Translations under genes and position numbers: made by a program
Shown here: piece after piece, positions 47,034-56,841 of the stretch
How positions within the stretch are numbered: the stretch's first letter is position 1
Layout of the letters: every line of letters starts with the position of its first letter
The notes under the pieces: generated by a model
Told to the model about the DNA's origin: nothing
Databases searched by the model: none
What the model saw: only the letters and a program-made list of their open reading frames with translations
Source: Paraglaciecola mesophila
GTDB lineage: Bacteria; Pseudomonadota; Gammaproteobacteria; Enterobacterales; Alteromonadaceae
Length of the DNA: 64,000 nt
Direction: 5' to 3'
NCBI RefSeq assembly: GCF_009906955.1
Contig: NZ_CP047656.1
Coordinates: 3,657,001-3,721,000 of the forward strand

Positions 47034-47767
47034 GAGACATTCTTTTAGGGGTCAATATCGACCATATCGCGACGTTAAGAAATGCCCGAGGTACTCAGTA
47101 CCCTGATCCCGTGCATGCCGCTGATATTGCTGAGCGTGCAGGGGCAGATGGGATCACTGTGCACTTGCGTGAAGACAGGCGTCACATTGTTGATAGAGAT
47201 GTCGCCTTGTTGCGTCAAACGATTAACACCCGGCTAAATTTAGAGATGGCTGTGACTGATGAAATGCTCGACATTGCACTAAAAACGAAACCGGAATTTT
47301 GTTGTTTAGTGCCGGAAAAGCGGGAAGAGTTAACCACTGAAGGTGGCTTGGATGTAGCGGCAAATCAGCAGAAAATTGCTCAAGCATGTAAACAACTTGC
47401 TGAAGCAGGTATTTTGGTTTCCTTGTTTATAGATGCCGACTTCGCTCAAATTGATGCGGCTGTTGCATGTAACGCCCCCTACATTGAAATTCACACGGGC
47501 CAATATGCTGAAGCAAAAAACGAGGTTGAGCAGGAAGCTGAGTTAGCAAAACTTGTGGCTGGCATTGAGTATGCTGACGCCAAGGGATTGAAAGTTAATG
47601 CGGGGCACGGTTTGCATTACCATAACGTCAAACCGATTGCCGCGATTGGGCAAATTATCGAGCTTAATATTGGCCATGCCATTATTGCTCGTGCTGCGTT
47701 TGACGGTTTGGACAAAGCAGTAGCAGACATGCGTCGCTTAATGTTAGAAGCACGTTCTGGGCGCTGA
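47030..47767 (+). CDS. pdxJ: Pyridoxine 5'-phosphate synthase
   Basis: Condenses 1-deoxy-D-xylulose 5-phosphate with 3-amino-1-hydroxyacetone phosphate to pyridoxine 5'-phosphate. 245-residue TIM barrel with [20 protein letters not shown] at the start, [36 protein letters not shown], and [14 protein letters not shown], all family signatures. The start is TTG 47030, which overlaps the recO stop; GGGAGAG lies upstream. Second gene of recO-pdxJ-acpS. Confidence 0.97.
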   Translation: MRDILLGVNIDHIATLRNARGTQYPDPVHAADIAERAGADGITVHLREDRRHIVDRDVALLRQTINTRLNLEMAVTDEMLDIALKTKPEFCCLVPEKREELTTEGGLDVAANQQKIAQACKQLAEAGILVSLFIDADFAQIDAAVACNAPYIEIHTGQYAEAKNEVEQEAELAKLVAGIEYADAKGLKVNAGHGLHYHNVKPIAAIGQIIELNIGHAIIARAAFDGLDKAVADMRRLMLEARSGR

Positions 47768-47781
47768 ATTGGAGAGTGACA

Positions 47782-48162
47782 ATGGCAGTAATGGGATTAG
47801 GTACAGATGTCATTGAAATATCGCGCATCGAAAAACAATTACAACGGTCGAATCGGTTGGCGCAACGTATATTGACCGCTACCGAATTGGCGATATTTGA
47901 TGAGCACTCGTTTCCTGCGCGTTATCTGGCAAAGCGTTTTGCTGCAAAAGAAGCTGCGGTAAAAGCGTTAGGTATAGGGATCGGAAACGGGATTAGTTTT
48001 CAAGACGTAGAGGTACATAACTTACCTTCGGGTCAACCTTTTTTACGCTTCTACGCAAAGTTTGCGCAAATTTGTGAACAGCGCAATATTACCTCCAGTC
48101 ATATATCTATTTCTGATGAGCAACAATATGCTGTGGCGACGGTTATTTTAGAATCACCGTAA
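47782..48162 (+). CDS. acpS: Holo-[acyl-carrier-protein] synthase
   Basis: Transfers 4'-phosphopantetheine from CoA to acyl carrier protein. 126 residues from ATG 47782, which has GGAGAG 6 bases upstream and aligns with E. coli MAILGLGTD; an in-frame GTG at 47776 lies within the Shine-Dalgarno. Mg-binding Asp in MGLGTDVIEISRIE and Glu in RYLAKRFAAKEAAVKALG are present. Conserved last gene of the recO-pdxJ-acpS group. Confidence 0.96.
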   Translation: MAVMGLGTDVIEISRIEKQLQRSNRLAQRILTATELAIFDEHSFPARYLAKRFAAKEAAVKALGIGIGNGISFQDVEVHNLPSGQPFLRFYAKFAQICEQRNITSSHISISDEQQYAVATVILESP

Positions 48163-48176
48163 CGATTATGCGATTT

Positions 48177-48208
48177 TTTGGTGCGCCTAGGTAATAAGGC
48201 GCACCAAA
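48177..48208 (+). other. Long hairpin after acpS
   Basis: A 12-13-bp perfect stem built on GGTGCGCC/GGCGCACC, with T-rich and A-rich arms, begins 14 bases after the acpS stop. The 3' arm is followed by CAGCAG, not Ts, so it is not a textbook terminator. It probably stabilises or terminates the recO-pdxJ-acpS mRNA. Confidence 0.55.
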
Positions 48209-48435
48209 ACAGCAGTATTTACATTAATAAGTGAATATTTTTGCTAGTATTATTGTTCATCATTGGTAAATTTCGATTGTAAATTGATACAACGCTAGCG
48301 AATGTAACTAGTTTATTGTAGATCTTTTAGAACTAAGCCTTTTCGATAAAGTTGGCGCATTTACTGTATGTAATTATCATTTTTCAGCCTAGGCAAATGC
48401 GTGGGTTTTAACGCTATTGAGTACAAGGATACGTT

Positions 48436-50598
48436 ATGGTTGCTATCCGCAAAGTCCATGAATCCAAACGGCCTCCTTTTGACGAGTGGTTAGATTCTCT
48501 ATCCCTTTCTGACGAGTGCAAGCATAAGCTTAGAGAAGTCTCTGACACGCCGGAAATCCTGTTGGTAGGACAGGAAATGGTGGAAATTCTGCATGAATTA
48601 CATATGGATGATGAAACGCTTCAAGCATCGCTTGTCTATCCTTACTGCCAAACCCACGAATTAACCGAAGCGCAAATAGAAGAGCGTTTTGGCCCGGGAA
48701 TTCAAAAGCTCATCACAGGCGTTAGGCGCATGGATGCAATTAAATCTTTGCATACCAGAGCAAACAGCACGAGAAAAAACGACGAAGAACAAATAGATAA
48801 CGTACGACGTATGTTACTTGCCATGGTGGAGGATGTGCGTGCCGTGGTGATTAAACTCGCCGAGAGAATTTGTGCTCTGCAGCAAGTCAAAACCCAAGAT
48901 GAAGAAACCCGTGTTCTAGTGGCGCGTGAGTGTTCAAACATCTATGCGCCGCTTGCGAACCGGTTGGGGATCGGCCAGTTGAAATGGGAATTGGAAGACC
49001 TGTCGTTTCGTTATTTACGCCCAGAAACCTATATGCAAATTGCCAATTTGTTGGATGAACGTCGAACAGATCGCCAACAGTACATTGAAGATTTTGTGCA
49101 AGAGCTTCAGGCTGCGCTAGACGCACAAAATATTAAAGCTAAGGTGTATGGTCGACCCAAGCATATTTATAGTATCTGGAAGAAGATGCAGAAAAAGCAC
49201 CTTAGTTTTGAACAGTTATTCGATATTCGCGCCGTGCGGGTCATCGCAGATCGTTTGCAAGATTGTTATGGTGCTTTAGGGGTAGTGCATTCAAATTGGC
49301 AGCACATTCCTCGAGAGTTTGATGATTATATCGCCACCCCCAAACCGAATGGTTATCAATCTATCCATACGGTGACGCTGGGAAAAGAAAATAAAACAGT
49401 AGAGATTCAAATTCGCACTGCCCAAATGCATCAAGATGCTGAACTAGGTGTTGCCGCACATTGGCGTTACAAGGAAGGCACCAGCAGCAGTCGCTCTGGC
49501 TACGAAGAGCGTATTAATTGGTTGCGTAAAATTCTGTTGTGGCAGGAAGAAGTCGCTGAGTCAGGGGATTTGGTCGAAGAACTGCGCAGCCAAGTGTTTG
49601 ATGATCGCGTTTATGTCTTTACGCCCAAAGGGGATGTGGTCGATTTACCACTTGGCTCAACCCCATTAGATTTCGCTTATTACATTCACAGTAATGTGGG
49701 TCACAGATGTATTGGGGCAAAAGTAGGTGGGCGAATTGTGCCATTTACTTATGAGTTGAGGACAGGCGATCAGGTTGACATTTTGACCGGAAAAGAGCTT
49801 AACCCCAGTCGTGACTGGATGCATCCTGGACTGGGCTACGTTCACTCGTCACGTGCACGAGCGAAAATTCATACCTATTTTAAAAAACAAGACAAAGACA
49901 AGAACCTTGCAGCGGGTAAAGAGATATTTGAGCGTGAATTACAAAAAGCCGGTATCGATAGCAAAGACATCGCTCAAGCCTGCACGCGCTATAACATGAA
50001 CACCGCAGATGATTTGTATGCCGCCATTGGCGCAGGTGATATTCGCTTGATGCAAGTGGTGCACTATTTACAACAACTGCATGTGCCTCCCACTGAGATT
50101 GACCCAAGAATCAAGCCCAAAAAACCGCAATCGAGCAAGTTTAAGAAAGACACAGTTGTGGTAGAAGGGGTCGGTAATTTGATGACCCAAATTGCTGGTT
50201 GTTGCCAGCCATTGCCAGGTGAATCGATTCAAGGGTACATAACGCAAGGACGTGGGGTGAGCGTACATAGAGAAGACTGCGACCAATTAAGTCACTTACT
50301 TGAACAGCACCCAGAACGTGAAATAGATGTGGATTGGGCGAGTAACATTAATGCGTCATTTCAAACTTATGTGCAGGTATTTTGCAGCGACAGAGACGGC
50401 TTATTGCGAGACATCACTACGGTTTTAGCCAATGAAAAGGTAGGGCTGTTAGGCGTCAATAGCGCCAGTGACGTCAAGTTTGGTATGGCGCGTATTTCCT
50501 TGCGCTTAGAGCTGAAAGATTTAAAAAGCCTGTCCCGGGTGATGGGCCGAATCGAAGGCATTAAAGGTGTGTCTATGGTTCAGCGTACGGATAATTAA
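48436..50598 (+). CDS. relA: (p)ppGpp synthetase RelA
   Basis: Ribosome-associated GTP pyrophosphokinase of the stringent response. 720 residues. The N-terminal HD-type domain lacks the His-Asp pair of SpoT hydrolases (LVYPYCQTHELTE at the site), as in RelA. The synthetase domain has YGRPKHIYSIWKKM and ATPKPNGYQSIHTVTL. TGS domain RVYVFTPKGDVVDLPLGSTP, a Cys-containing zinc-finger region (QIAGCCQPLPGE) and a C-terminal ACT domain complete it. ATG 48436 follows AAGGA. It overlaps mazG by one base. Confidence 0.97.
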   Translation: MVAIRKVHESKRPPFDEWLDSLSLSDECKHKLREVSDTPEILLVGQEMVEILHELHMDDETLQASLVYPYCQTHELTEAQIEERFGPGIQKLITGVRRMDAIKSLHTRANSTRKNDEEQIDNVRRMLLAMVEDVRAVVIKLAERICALQQVKTQDEETRVLVARECSNIYAPLANRLGIGQLKWELEDLSFRYLRPETYMQIANLLDERRTDRQQYIEDFVQELQAALDAQNIKAKVYGRPKHIYSIWKKMQKKHLSFEQLFDIRAVRVIADRLQDCYGALGVVHSNWQHIPREFDDYIATPKPNGYQSIHTVTLGKENKTVEIQIRTAQMHQDAELGVAAHWRYKEGTSSSRSGYEERINWLRKILLWQEEVAESGDLVEELRSQVFDDRVYVFTPKGDVVDLPLGSTPLDFAYYIHSNVGHRCIGAKVGGRIVPFTYELRTGDQVDILTGKELNPSRDWMHPGLGYVHSSRARAKIHTYFKKQDKDKNLAAGKEIFERELQKAGIDSKDIAQACTRYNMNTADDLYAAIGAGDIRLMQVVHYLQQLHVPPTEIDPRIKPKKPQSSKFKKDTVVVEGVGNLMTQIAGCCQPLPGESIQGYITQGRGVSVHREDCDQLSHLLEQHPEREIDVDWASNINASFQTYVQVFCSDRDGLLRDITTVLANEKVGLLGVNSASDVKFGMARISLRLELKDLKSLSRVMGRIEGIKGVSMVQRTDN

Positions 50599-51443
50599 TG
50601 AGCCGTTTTATGCCTCAAGATAAGAAAGATAGCGCCTGTACCTCTAATGAAAGTGCATTAAGCGAGTTACTTACCATTATGCGCACCTTACGTGATCCTA
50701 AGCATGGGTGTAACTGGGATCAACAGCAGACGTTTGCCAGCATAGTGCCCTATACCATCGAAGAGGCCTATGAAGTTGCCGATGCTATTGACACAGGAGA
50801 CATGACAGAGATTCGTGATGAATTAGGAGATTTACTCTTTCAAGTCGTCTTTTATGCACAAATGGCAGAAGAGCAAAAAGCCTTTGCTTTTGAAGATGTA
50901 ATGCGGGGAATATCGGCTAAGTTACGTCGCAGGCATCCACATATTTTCGCGGATGAAAGTGGCAAGGTCGCACCGGCTGAAAAGGGACAATGGGAGAAGA
51001 TAAAAACGCAGGAGCGTGAGGCCGCGGGTAAGTCCGCAGACAATAGTATTTTAGCCCACGTGCCTAAAGGGATGTCGCCTCTGATCCGAGCACAAAAGCT
51101 TCAGCAACTGTGCGCAAAATCGGGCTTCGATTGGCCAGAGCTACAGCCAGTATTGGACAAGTTGCATGAAGAAATTGAAGAGGTGATGGTTGAAGTTGAT
51201 GCTCCTAACCCGGAGCAAGCCGCGATTGAGGATGAAATCGGCGATGTGCTTTTTTCTGTGGTGAATTTGGCTCGTCACGTCAATGTGGATGCGCAAACTG
51301 CTCTGCGTAAAGCATCAAATAAATTCGAGCAACGCTTTAGGCAAGTTGAGCGTATCGCCCAGCAAAAGGGACAAGAGGTTCATGAAACAAGTCTAGATGA
51401 GTTAGAAACTTTTTGGCAGCAGGCGAAAGAACTTTCCAAGTGA
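50598..51443 (+). CDS. mazG: Nucleoside triphosphate pyrophosphohydrolase MazG
   Basis: Hydrolyses NTPs and dNTPs to monophosphates; in E. coli it limits ppGpp effects. 281 residues with two all-alpha MazG repeats: YTIEEAYEVADAI and IRDELGDLLFQVVFYAQMAEE in the first, EEIEEVMVEVD and IEDEIGDVLFSVVNLARH in the second, each with EExxE/ExxD metal ligands. The relA TAA and the mazG ATG share one base, so translation is coupled. No mazEF toxin-antitoxin pair lies between them, unlike in E. coli. Confidence 0.95.
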   Translation: MSRFMPQDKKDSACTSNESALSELLTIMRTLRDPKHGCNWDQQQTFASIVPYTIEEAYEVADAIDTGDMTEIRDELGDLLFQVVFYAQMAEEQKAFAFEDVMRGISAKLRRRHPHIFADESGKVAPAEKGQWEKIKTQEREAAGKSADNSILAHVPKGMSPLIRAQKLQQLCAKSGFDWPELQPVLDKLHEEIEEVMVEVDAPNPEQAAIEDEIGDVLFSVVNLARHVNVDAQTALRKASNKFEQRFRQVERIAQQKGQEVHETSLDELETFWQQAKELSK

Positions 51444-51604
51444 ACGATGGCCTAAAGAGCAGTACCGAAAATAAATCGCTTTGTTGCTCCTTGTTACAAA
51501 CTTTGATTTCACTTTTTGGTCACTCGGTGTAGATTTAAGTTGAGTATACAAACTCTTAATATTTCCGTTTGTGAGGTGTTGCGTTTAATTAATCGCATTT
51601 GATT

Positions 51605-51907
51605 ATGAATAAGTTTCTTGTCCTGTTATTACCTTTGTTGTTCTCGTTACTCAGTGTTGAGGGACGAGCAGCGAGCAGTGGCAATGTCAATATCGAACGC
51701 AGTGCGTTGTTATCTGACGCATTTGAATATCAAGCATTGCAATTATCCCAAGAAGCAGATGATCGCGATGAGCACTTCTATATTGGTTTTACTGCACCTA
51801 AACAACCCAATAAAACCAAGCAAACTGGTTACATTAACTGTGGCCAGCCTTCATTTCGTTCCACGTACGACACTAGCAGTATTAGAGCGCCTCCTTCCGC
51901 TGGTTAA
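51605..51907 (+). CDS. Small secreted protein of unknown function
   Basis: About 100 residues with a strong signal peptide (MNKFLVLLLPLLFSLLSVEG, cleavage near RAASS). The mature part is polar, with one Cys (YINCGQPSF) and a Ser/Arg/Pro-rich end. I do not recognise a family. ATG 51605 is preferred over TTG 51599. No clear ribosome-binding site precedes it. It lies between mazG and the CBS protein. An overlapping frame (51618-51956) lacks these features and is taken as a shadow. Confidence 0.5.
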   Translation: MNKFLVLLLPLLFSLLSVEGRAASSGNVNIERSALLSDAFEYQALQLSQEADDRDEHFYIGFTAPKQPNKTKQTGYINCGQPSFRSTYDTSSIRAPPSAG

Positions 51908-52016
51908 TTTATCCACCGTTCGGTTCACGCATTGCTCACGGCAATGGTGTAAATAAATTAATTTAAGAAGAATCTTAATGTGGTATATCCCAGCATTAAG
52001 GTTTAGGAAGAAGATC

Positions 52017-52604
52017 ATGAAAAATATAGCCCTTTACGAACTAAACCAATTAGATGAATTAGCTTGGCCTGAAACCTTTCAAGGTATTAGCTTAGAATCG
52101 CCAGCGACCTCTGTATTTACCGATTTCAAAAAAACGAAACCGATAGTTATTCAAGCCGATACGCCTATTTCTGAAGTGGAACAGCGTATGATTGAAGAAA
52201 AAGTGCGTCTTAAAATTGTTTTAGACGCTAGCAACAAATTTATCGGTGTTATCAGCCTAGATGATTTAAACGACCAGGAGAAAATCAAGCGTATCGCGTC
52301 AGGTATTGAAAGACCTGATCTTTGCGTGCGTCACTTTATGCGGGGTAAAGAAGATTTAAAAGTCATCTTATACCGAGAGTTGCAACGCTCGAGTGTTGGG
52401 GACGTGGTAGAAATGCTTAAAACCAACGGGTTGCAACATTGTTTGGTGGTTGATAGTGAGGAGCATCAAATACGTGGCATTGTATCGGCTAGTGATTTAG
52501 CCAAAGGTCTAGGTATCGCGATGAATTTAAGCGTAAGCCCAAGCTTCTTTGACATATTCAACGAAGTCTATAGTGAAGCGCCTTTATTTAAGGCATACGG
52601 ATAG
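52017..52604 (+). CDS. CBS-domain pair protein
   Basis: About 195 residues consisting of a tandem CBS pair (roughly 32-85 and 95-165: KPIVIQADTPISEVEQRM, VISLDDLND; SVGDVVEMLKTNGLQHCLVVD, IRGIVSASDLAKGLG). CBS pairs bind adenine nucleotides and regulate partner proteins. No effector domain is fused. ATG 52017 was chosen for AGGAAGAAG upstream; a longer frame to 51978 is less likely. Function and partner are unknown. It lies between the small secreted protein and rplM. Confidence 0.8.
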   Translation: MKNIALYELNQLDELAWPETFQGISLESPATSVFTDFKKTKPIVIQADTPISEVEQRMIEEKVRLKIVLDASNKFIGVISLDDLNDQEKIKRIASGIERPDLCVRHFMRGKEDLKVILYRELQRSSVGDVVEMLKTNGLQHCLVVDSEEHQIRGIVSASDLAKGLGIAMNLSVSPSFFDIFNEVYSEAPLFKAYG

Positions 52605-52924
52605 CAAAAATTTGCTGTGGATCTTGCGCCTTTGCAGAGGATTTGTTCCGAGGCAAATCCCCTGCAATGCCCGTTGCTCTTAGCAAATTGTGATTATTTT
52701 TCTTGATAACGCTTAATAAAAATGCACAATTTCTGCTCGCGTTTAATAAAAACATCTGTATAATTCGCGCCCTGCCCAGTTACACCCACTTTGGGAAAGT
52801 GGAAGAATCATACGACTCGAAGGGGTCATGGTATTGATTTTAGCGGTTTCTGTGGTTGCAAACTTCGGTTTGAAATATCAGAAACAACGTAACATTTAGA
52901 CATATATTTTTTGGGTAATATTAG
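52605..52924 (+). promoter_or_regulatory. rplM-rpsI promoter region and leader
   Basis: The first part has an inverted repeat (about 52635-52665) that may end the CBS gene. TATAAT at 52759-52764 is followed by TCGCGCCC, the same -10/discriminator as rpsF and rplU; no good -35 is seen at 17 bp. The transcript would have a leader of about 150 bases with a CCACTTT/AAAGTGG hairpin (about 52787-52803) and a GTTTCTG/CAGAAAC pair (about 52847-52888). L13 is a known autogenous repressor of rplM-rpsI in E. coli, so this leader is a candidate target. Confidence 0.6.
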
Positions 52925-53353
52925 ATGAAAACTTTTGTTGCAAAACCTGAAACGGTAAAACGTGAATGGTATGTGGTAGACGCCGCAGACAAAACACTAG
53001 GTCGCTTAGCGACTGAAATTGCTAGCCGTTTACGCGGAAAGCATAAGCCTGAGTACACACCACATGTGGACACAGGGGATTACATTGTTGTGATCAACGC
53101 AGAGAAAGTAGTTGTTACCGGCAACAAAGCTAAAGGTAAAATGTACTACTCTCACACTGGTTACCCAGGCGGTCTTAAAGAGACTAACTTTGAGAAGTTA
53201 CAAGCCTTCAAGCCAGAGATGATCATTGAAAAAGCGGTTAAAGGTATGTTGCCAAAAGGTCCTCTTGGACGCGATATGTTCCGCAAAATGAAAGTCTTCG
53301 CTGGTCCTGAGCATAAACACGCTGCTCAACAGCCTCAAGTCTTAGACATTTAA
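52925..53353 (+). CDS. rplM: 50S ribosomal protein L13
   Basis: 142 residues, the exact E. coli length. [20 protein letters not shown] at the start, [18 protein letters not shown] and [20 protein letters not shown] are diagnostic. It is an early-assembly 23S rRNA-binding protein. First gene of rplM-rpsI, 12 bases before rpsI. Confidence 0.98.
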   Translation: MKTFVAKPETVKREWYVVDAADKTLGRLATEIASRLRGKHKPEYTPHVDTGDYIVVINAEKVVVTGNKAKGKMYYSHTGYPGGLKETNFEKLQAFKPEMIIEKAVKGMLPKGPLGRDMFRKMKVFAGPEHKHAAQQPQVLDI

Positions 53354-53365
53354 GGAGCATAGAAA

Positions 53366-53758
53366 ATGGCAGATACTCAATACTACGGCACTGGTCGCCG
53401 CAAAAGCTCTACCGCTCGTGTTTTCCTTCGTGCAGGTAGTGGTAACATCGTTGTTAACAAACGTCCTCTAGATGAATTCTTTGGTCGTGAAACAGCACGA
53501 ATGATAGTTCGTCAACCACTTGAGTTGGTTGAGATGACTGAAAAATTCGATCTTTACGTCACTGTAGCTGGCGGCGGAATCAGCGGCCAAGCTGGCGCGA
53601 TTCGTCACGGTATCACTCGTGCGTTGATGGAATTTGATGAAACACTTCGTCCTTCTCTACGTAAAGCTGGTTTCGTAACCCGCGATGCACGTAAAGTTGA
53701 ACGTAAGAAAGTGGGTCTACACAAAGCGCGTAAGCGTCCACAATTCTCAAAACGTTAA
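53366..53758 (+). CDS. rpsI: 30S ribosomal protein S9
   Basis: 130 residues ending in the universal basic tail [11 protein letters not shown], which reaches the P-site t[19 protein letters not shown] and [19 protein letters not shown] are diagnostic. AAGGAGC precedes the ATG. It is the second gene of the operon and is followed by a strong terminator. Confidence 0.98.
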   Translation: MADTQYYGTGRRKSSTARVFLRAGSGNIVVNKRPLDEFFGRETARMIVRQPLELVEMTEKFDLYVTVAGGGISGQAGAIRHGITRALMEFDETLRPSLRKAGFVTRDARKVERKKVGLHKARKRPQFSKR

Positions 53759-53774
53759 TCGTTTTACGAATTCG

Positions 53775-53802
53775 AAACCCGGCTATTTGCCGGGTTTTTT
53801 TT
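53775..53802 (+). terminator. Intrinsic terminator of rplM-rpsI
   Basis: A 9-bp stem (AAACCCGGC/GCCGGGTTT) with a 5-base loop is followed by an uninterrupted T-run. Confidence 0.95.
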
Positions 53803-54014
53803 GGCTGTTATTTGGCCAAAATGCCGTCATGTACGATTTTCCCCCTTAAGTCTCGGTATTTCTTCGTTTTATTGACGAATTCCTTGTATTTATTGTGGGT
53901 TTTCTTTTATCATTTTCGGTTAATGACAAAACTATAACTTCTTTTAGTGCGTAAGCCATTTAAAGCTTTTTTTGCAAAGAAGTGTGAGCAAATTCAACCC
54001 TCGGAGATTATTGG

Positions 54015-54647
54015 ATGAGCAATGTATCATTAGATGCGAATGATTCGTCTGTTACCGAAAACCAACCGCAAGACAATAACCGACGTCGCTTTTTGACTGT
54101 CGCAACGTCTGTTGTCGGTGGAGTCGGTGTTGCAGGTGCTGCTATACCTTTCATCGGGTCATGGAACCCAAGCGTGAAAGCACGAGCAGCGGGTGCAGAT
54201 GTAGAAGCAGATATAAGTAAAATCGAACCTGGGCAGCTTATACGCGTCATTTGGCGTAGTAAGCCAGTTTGGATCACCAGACGTACACCCGAATTACTTG
54301 AATCATTGACCCAAATTGATGATTTGTTGAAAGATCCTAACTCTGAACAAGATCAGCAGCCTGAATTCGCTCGTAATTCATATCGCTCGATTAAACCTGA
54401 GTACTCGGTGCTGGTCGGTATTTGTACTCACTTAGGTTGCTCTCCTCAACACCTGAAAGACGGTGCGTTTGAAGAATACGTAGAAGGCGTTCCAGAAGGT
54501 TTCCACTGCCCGTGTCACGGTTCAAAATTTGATATGGCCGGCCGTGTATTTAATAATGTTCCTGCACCTCTTAACTTGGTTGTTCCACCGTATATGTACA
54601 TAGATGACAACACCATCTTGATTGGTTCCGAAGAAGGGGCAGCATAA
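54015..54647 (+). CDS. petA: Ubiquinol-cytochrome c reductase Rieske iron-sulfur subunit
   Basis: Rieske 2Fe-2S subunit of the cytochrome bc1 complex. 210 residues with a Tat-type N-terminal anchor (NNRRRFLTVATSVVGGVGVAG, residues about 22-42). The cluster ligands are in CTHLGCSPQ and CPCHGSKFD, with both Cys-His pairs and the extra disulfide Cys. GGAG lies upstream of ATG 54015. First gene of petABC. Confidence 0.97.
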   Translation: MSNVSLDANDSSVTENQPQDNNRRRFLTVATSVVGGVGVAGAAIPFIGSWNPSVKARAAGADVEADISKIEPGQLIRVIWRSKPVWITRRTPELLESLTQIDDLLKDPNSEQDQQPEFARNSYRSIKPEYSVLVGICTHLGCSPQHLKDGAFEEYVEGVPEGFHCPCHGSKFDMAGRVFNNVPAPLNLVVPPYMYIDDNTILIGSEEGAA

Positions 54648-54648
54648 C

Positions 54649-55917
54649 ATGTTCAAAAATTTAATGGATTGGATTGAATATCGCTTACCCATTATGCGTG
54701 TGGCTAACATGCATGCGATTCAATACCCTGCACCACGCAACATGAACTTTTGGTATGTGTTTGGCTTTTTAGCCACCATCGTACTAGTGAATCAGTTGGT
54801 AACTGGTATCTGGCTGACCATGAGTTTTGAGCCTTCCGCTGAACGTGCTTTCGCTTCAGTTGAATACATCATGCGAGATGTGGAATATGGCTGGATACTG
54901 CGTTATATGCACAGTACAGGGGCCTCAGCTTTCTTTATTGTGGTTTACCTGCACATGTTCCGTGGGATGATTTATGGTTCTTACCAGAAACCACGTGAGC
55001 TACTGTGGTTATTTGGTATGTTCATTTACTTGGCGCTAATGGCTGAAGCTTTCATGGGGTATGTTTTACCTTGGGGACAAATGTCATATTGGGGCGCACA
55101 GGTAATCGTATCTTTGTTCAGTGCTATTCCAGTTATTGGCCCAGACTTGGTTGTTTGGATCCAAGGTGACTACGTAATTTCAGGGGCAACATTGAATCGA
55201 TTCTTCGCTTTACATGTTATTGCCTTACCGCTTGTTATCGTTATCTTGGTGTTTTTACATATTGTGGCACTTCATGAAGTGGGCTCAAACAACCCTGATG
55301 GCACCGACGTTAAGCGCAAGAAAGGTTCGTTGTCAGAAGAAGAAAAGACTAAGTTTAAGATGCATGAGTACTACACAAGTAAGTACGATATTGTCGATGA
55401 CATTGTGCCTTTCTTCCCACACATTGTATTAAAAGATCTGGTTGCGTTTAGCTTGTTCTTGATTGCGTTCTGTTACGTCATGTTCTTTAACCCAGGAATG
55501 GGTGGTTATTTCTTAGAGCATCCAAACTTTGAAATTGCGAACCCGCTTAAAACACCTGAGCATATTTTCCCAGTTTGGTACTTCACGCCTTTCTACGCCA
55601 TTTTGAAAGCTGTACCGCATAAACTCGGCGGTGTTATTTGTATGTTCGCGGCAATTGTAGCCCTTGCATTGCTTCCGTGGATTGACCGAGGACGTGTTAA
55701 ATCTTGGCGTTATCGCTGTGGTTTGCATCGTTGGAACCTGATCGTGTTTGCAGGTGTGTTTATCTTCCTAGGTTACTTAGGTGGTACACCACAAGAAGCG
55801 TGGAAAGTTATCGCTTCGCAAATTTTGACCATAATGTATTTCGGCTTCTTCTTCTTACTGTGGATTTACAGTAAGAATGAAAAAACGAAGCCAGTTCCAG
55901 CGAGGATTACAGGATGA
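54649..55917 (+). CDS. petB: Cytochrome b of the bc1 complex
   Basis: Integral-membrane subunit with hemes bL and bH and the quinone sites. About 422 residues from ATG 54649, one base after the petA stop. Heme-ligating His residues lie in RYMHSTGASAFFIVVYLHMFRG and in FFALHVIALPLVIVILVFLH (two each). The PEWY-type Qo motif appears as PVWYF in EHIFPVWYFTPFYAIL. Eight or more membrane helices are evident. A shared 4-base overlap couples it to petC. Confidence 0.96.
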   Translation: MFKNLMDWIEYRLPIMRVANMHAIQYPAPRNMNFWYVFGFLATIVLVNQLVTGIWLTMSFEPSAERAFASVEYIMRDVEYGWILRYMHSTGASAFFIVVYLHMFRGMIYGSYQKPRELLWLFGMFIYLALMAEAFMGYVLPWGQMSYWGAQVIVSLFSAIPVIGPDLVVWIQGDYVISGATLNRFFALHVIALPLVIVILVFLHIVALHEVGSNNPDGTDVKRKKGSLSEEEKTKFKMHEYYTSKYDIVDDIVPFFPHIVLKDLVAFSLFLIAFCYVMFFNPGMGGYFLEHPNFEIANPLKTPEHIFPVWYFTPFYAILKAVPHKLGGVICMFAAIVALALLPWIDRGRVKSWRYRCGLHRWNLIVFAGVFIFLGYLGGTPQEAWKVIASQILTIMYFGFFFLLWIYSKNEKTKPVPARITG

Positions 55918-56648
55918 AGAAGTTAATACTCGTTTTAGCATTTTTATTGCCTAATGCAGTATTTGCAGCCAGTAGTGGTGTCCATTTAGACACGGCTAAC
56001 TATGATTTAACAGATAAGGCCTCGTTACAAAACGGTGCCAAACTCTTCCAAAATTACTGTTTAGGTTGTCACCAAATGCAGTACCAACGCTATCAGCGTG
56101 CGTTTGCCGATTTAGGCATTCCCGTTGAGCTTGGTCAAGAAAACTTGCAATTCACTGGCGAAAAACCAGGCGAGTTTATTAAGAACGGTATGCCTTCTGA
56201 GTCGGCTGCTAAGTGGTTTGGTGCTCCACCACCAGATTTAACCTTGGTTGCACGTGTACGAGGCGCTGATTGGTTGTATACCTACTTACGCACTTTCTAC
56301 GTTGATGAAAGTCGCCCATTTGGTGTGAACAACATAGTGTTTCCAGAAGTGGGAATGCCTCATGTGTTGCAAGAGCTACAAGGTGTGCCGCGCAAAACAA
56401 CTGAGCAGCATATGGTTGACGGAGAAATGGTTGATCGTTATGTGGGTATCAAGTCTGATGGTACGGGGGAGTTAAGTCCAGAAGAATATGACAGCGCTGT
56501 TTTAGACTTAGTGAATTATCTCGTTTATACCGGTGAGCCTTCACGTCTAGAGTCTGAAAGTATCGGCCGTTGGGTATTGGTCTTCTTGTTGGTATTCTTT
56601 GTACTTATTTACTTGCTCAAGAAAGATTATTGGAGAGATGTGCATTAA
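55914..56648 (+). CDS. petC: Cytochrome c1 of the bc1 complex
   Basis: Membrane-anchored c-type cytochrome that passes electrons to soluble cytochrome c. 244 residues: signal peptide (MKKLILVLAFLLPNAVFA), heme-binding CLGCH in NYCLGCHQMQYQR, a Met axial ligand probably in the NGMPSESAAKW or VGMPHVL region, and a C-terminal membrane anchor (WVLVFLLVFFVLIYLL). ATGA overlap with petB. Last gene of petABC. Confidence 0.95.
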   Translation: MKKLILVLAFLLPNAVFAASSGVHLDTANYDLTDKASLQNGAKLFQNYCLGCHQMQYQRYQRAFADLGIPVELGQENLQFTGEKPGEFIKNGMPSESAAKWFGAPPPDLTLVARVRGADWLYTYLRTFYVDESRPFGVNNIVFPEVGMPHVLQELQGVPRKTTEQHMVDGEMVDRYVGIKSDGTGELSPEEYDSAVLDLVNYLVYTGEPSRLESESIGRWVLVFLLVFFVLIYLLKKDYWRDVH

Positions 56649-56683
56649 TTCAACAAAAGTTAATGTATAATCCGCAAAATTTT

Positions 56684-56706
56684 AAGGGGCTCAGCGCCCC
56701 TTTCTT
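56684..56706 (+). terminator. Intrinsic terminator of petABC
   Basis: AAGGGGC and GCCCCTT form a 7-bp stem around TCAGC, followed by TTTCTTA. It lies 35 bases past the petC stop. Confidence 0.85.
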
Positions 56707-56841
56707 ATCACTGGTAGATTAATTTACCGTTTTGCTATTAATATGTCCTTATTTGAGGCGTTAACATAGTGATAATTGGGTTTTCTGCGTGTTTTGAATG
56801 AAATAAAGACAGCAGAAAATCTGAATTTAGGAGGAAGCTTA

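Noticed and set aside
51618..51956. 112-codon frame overlapping the small secreted protein
   Set aside because: No ribosome-binding site and Cys/Ser/Leu-rich composition; the overlapping frame has a clear signal peptide.
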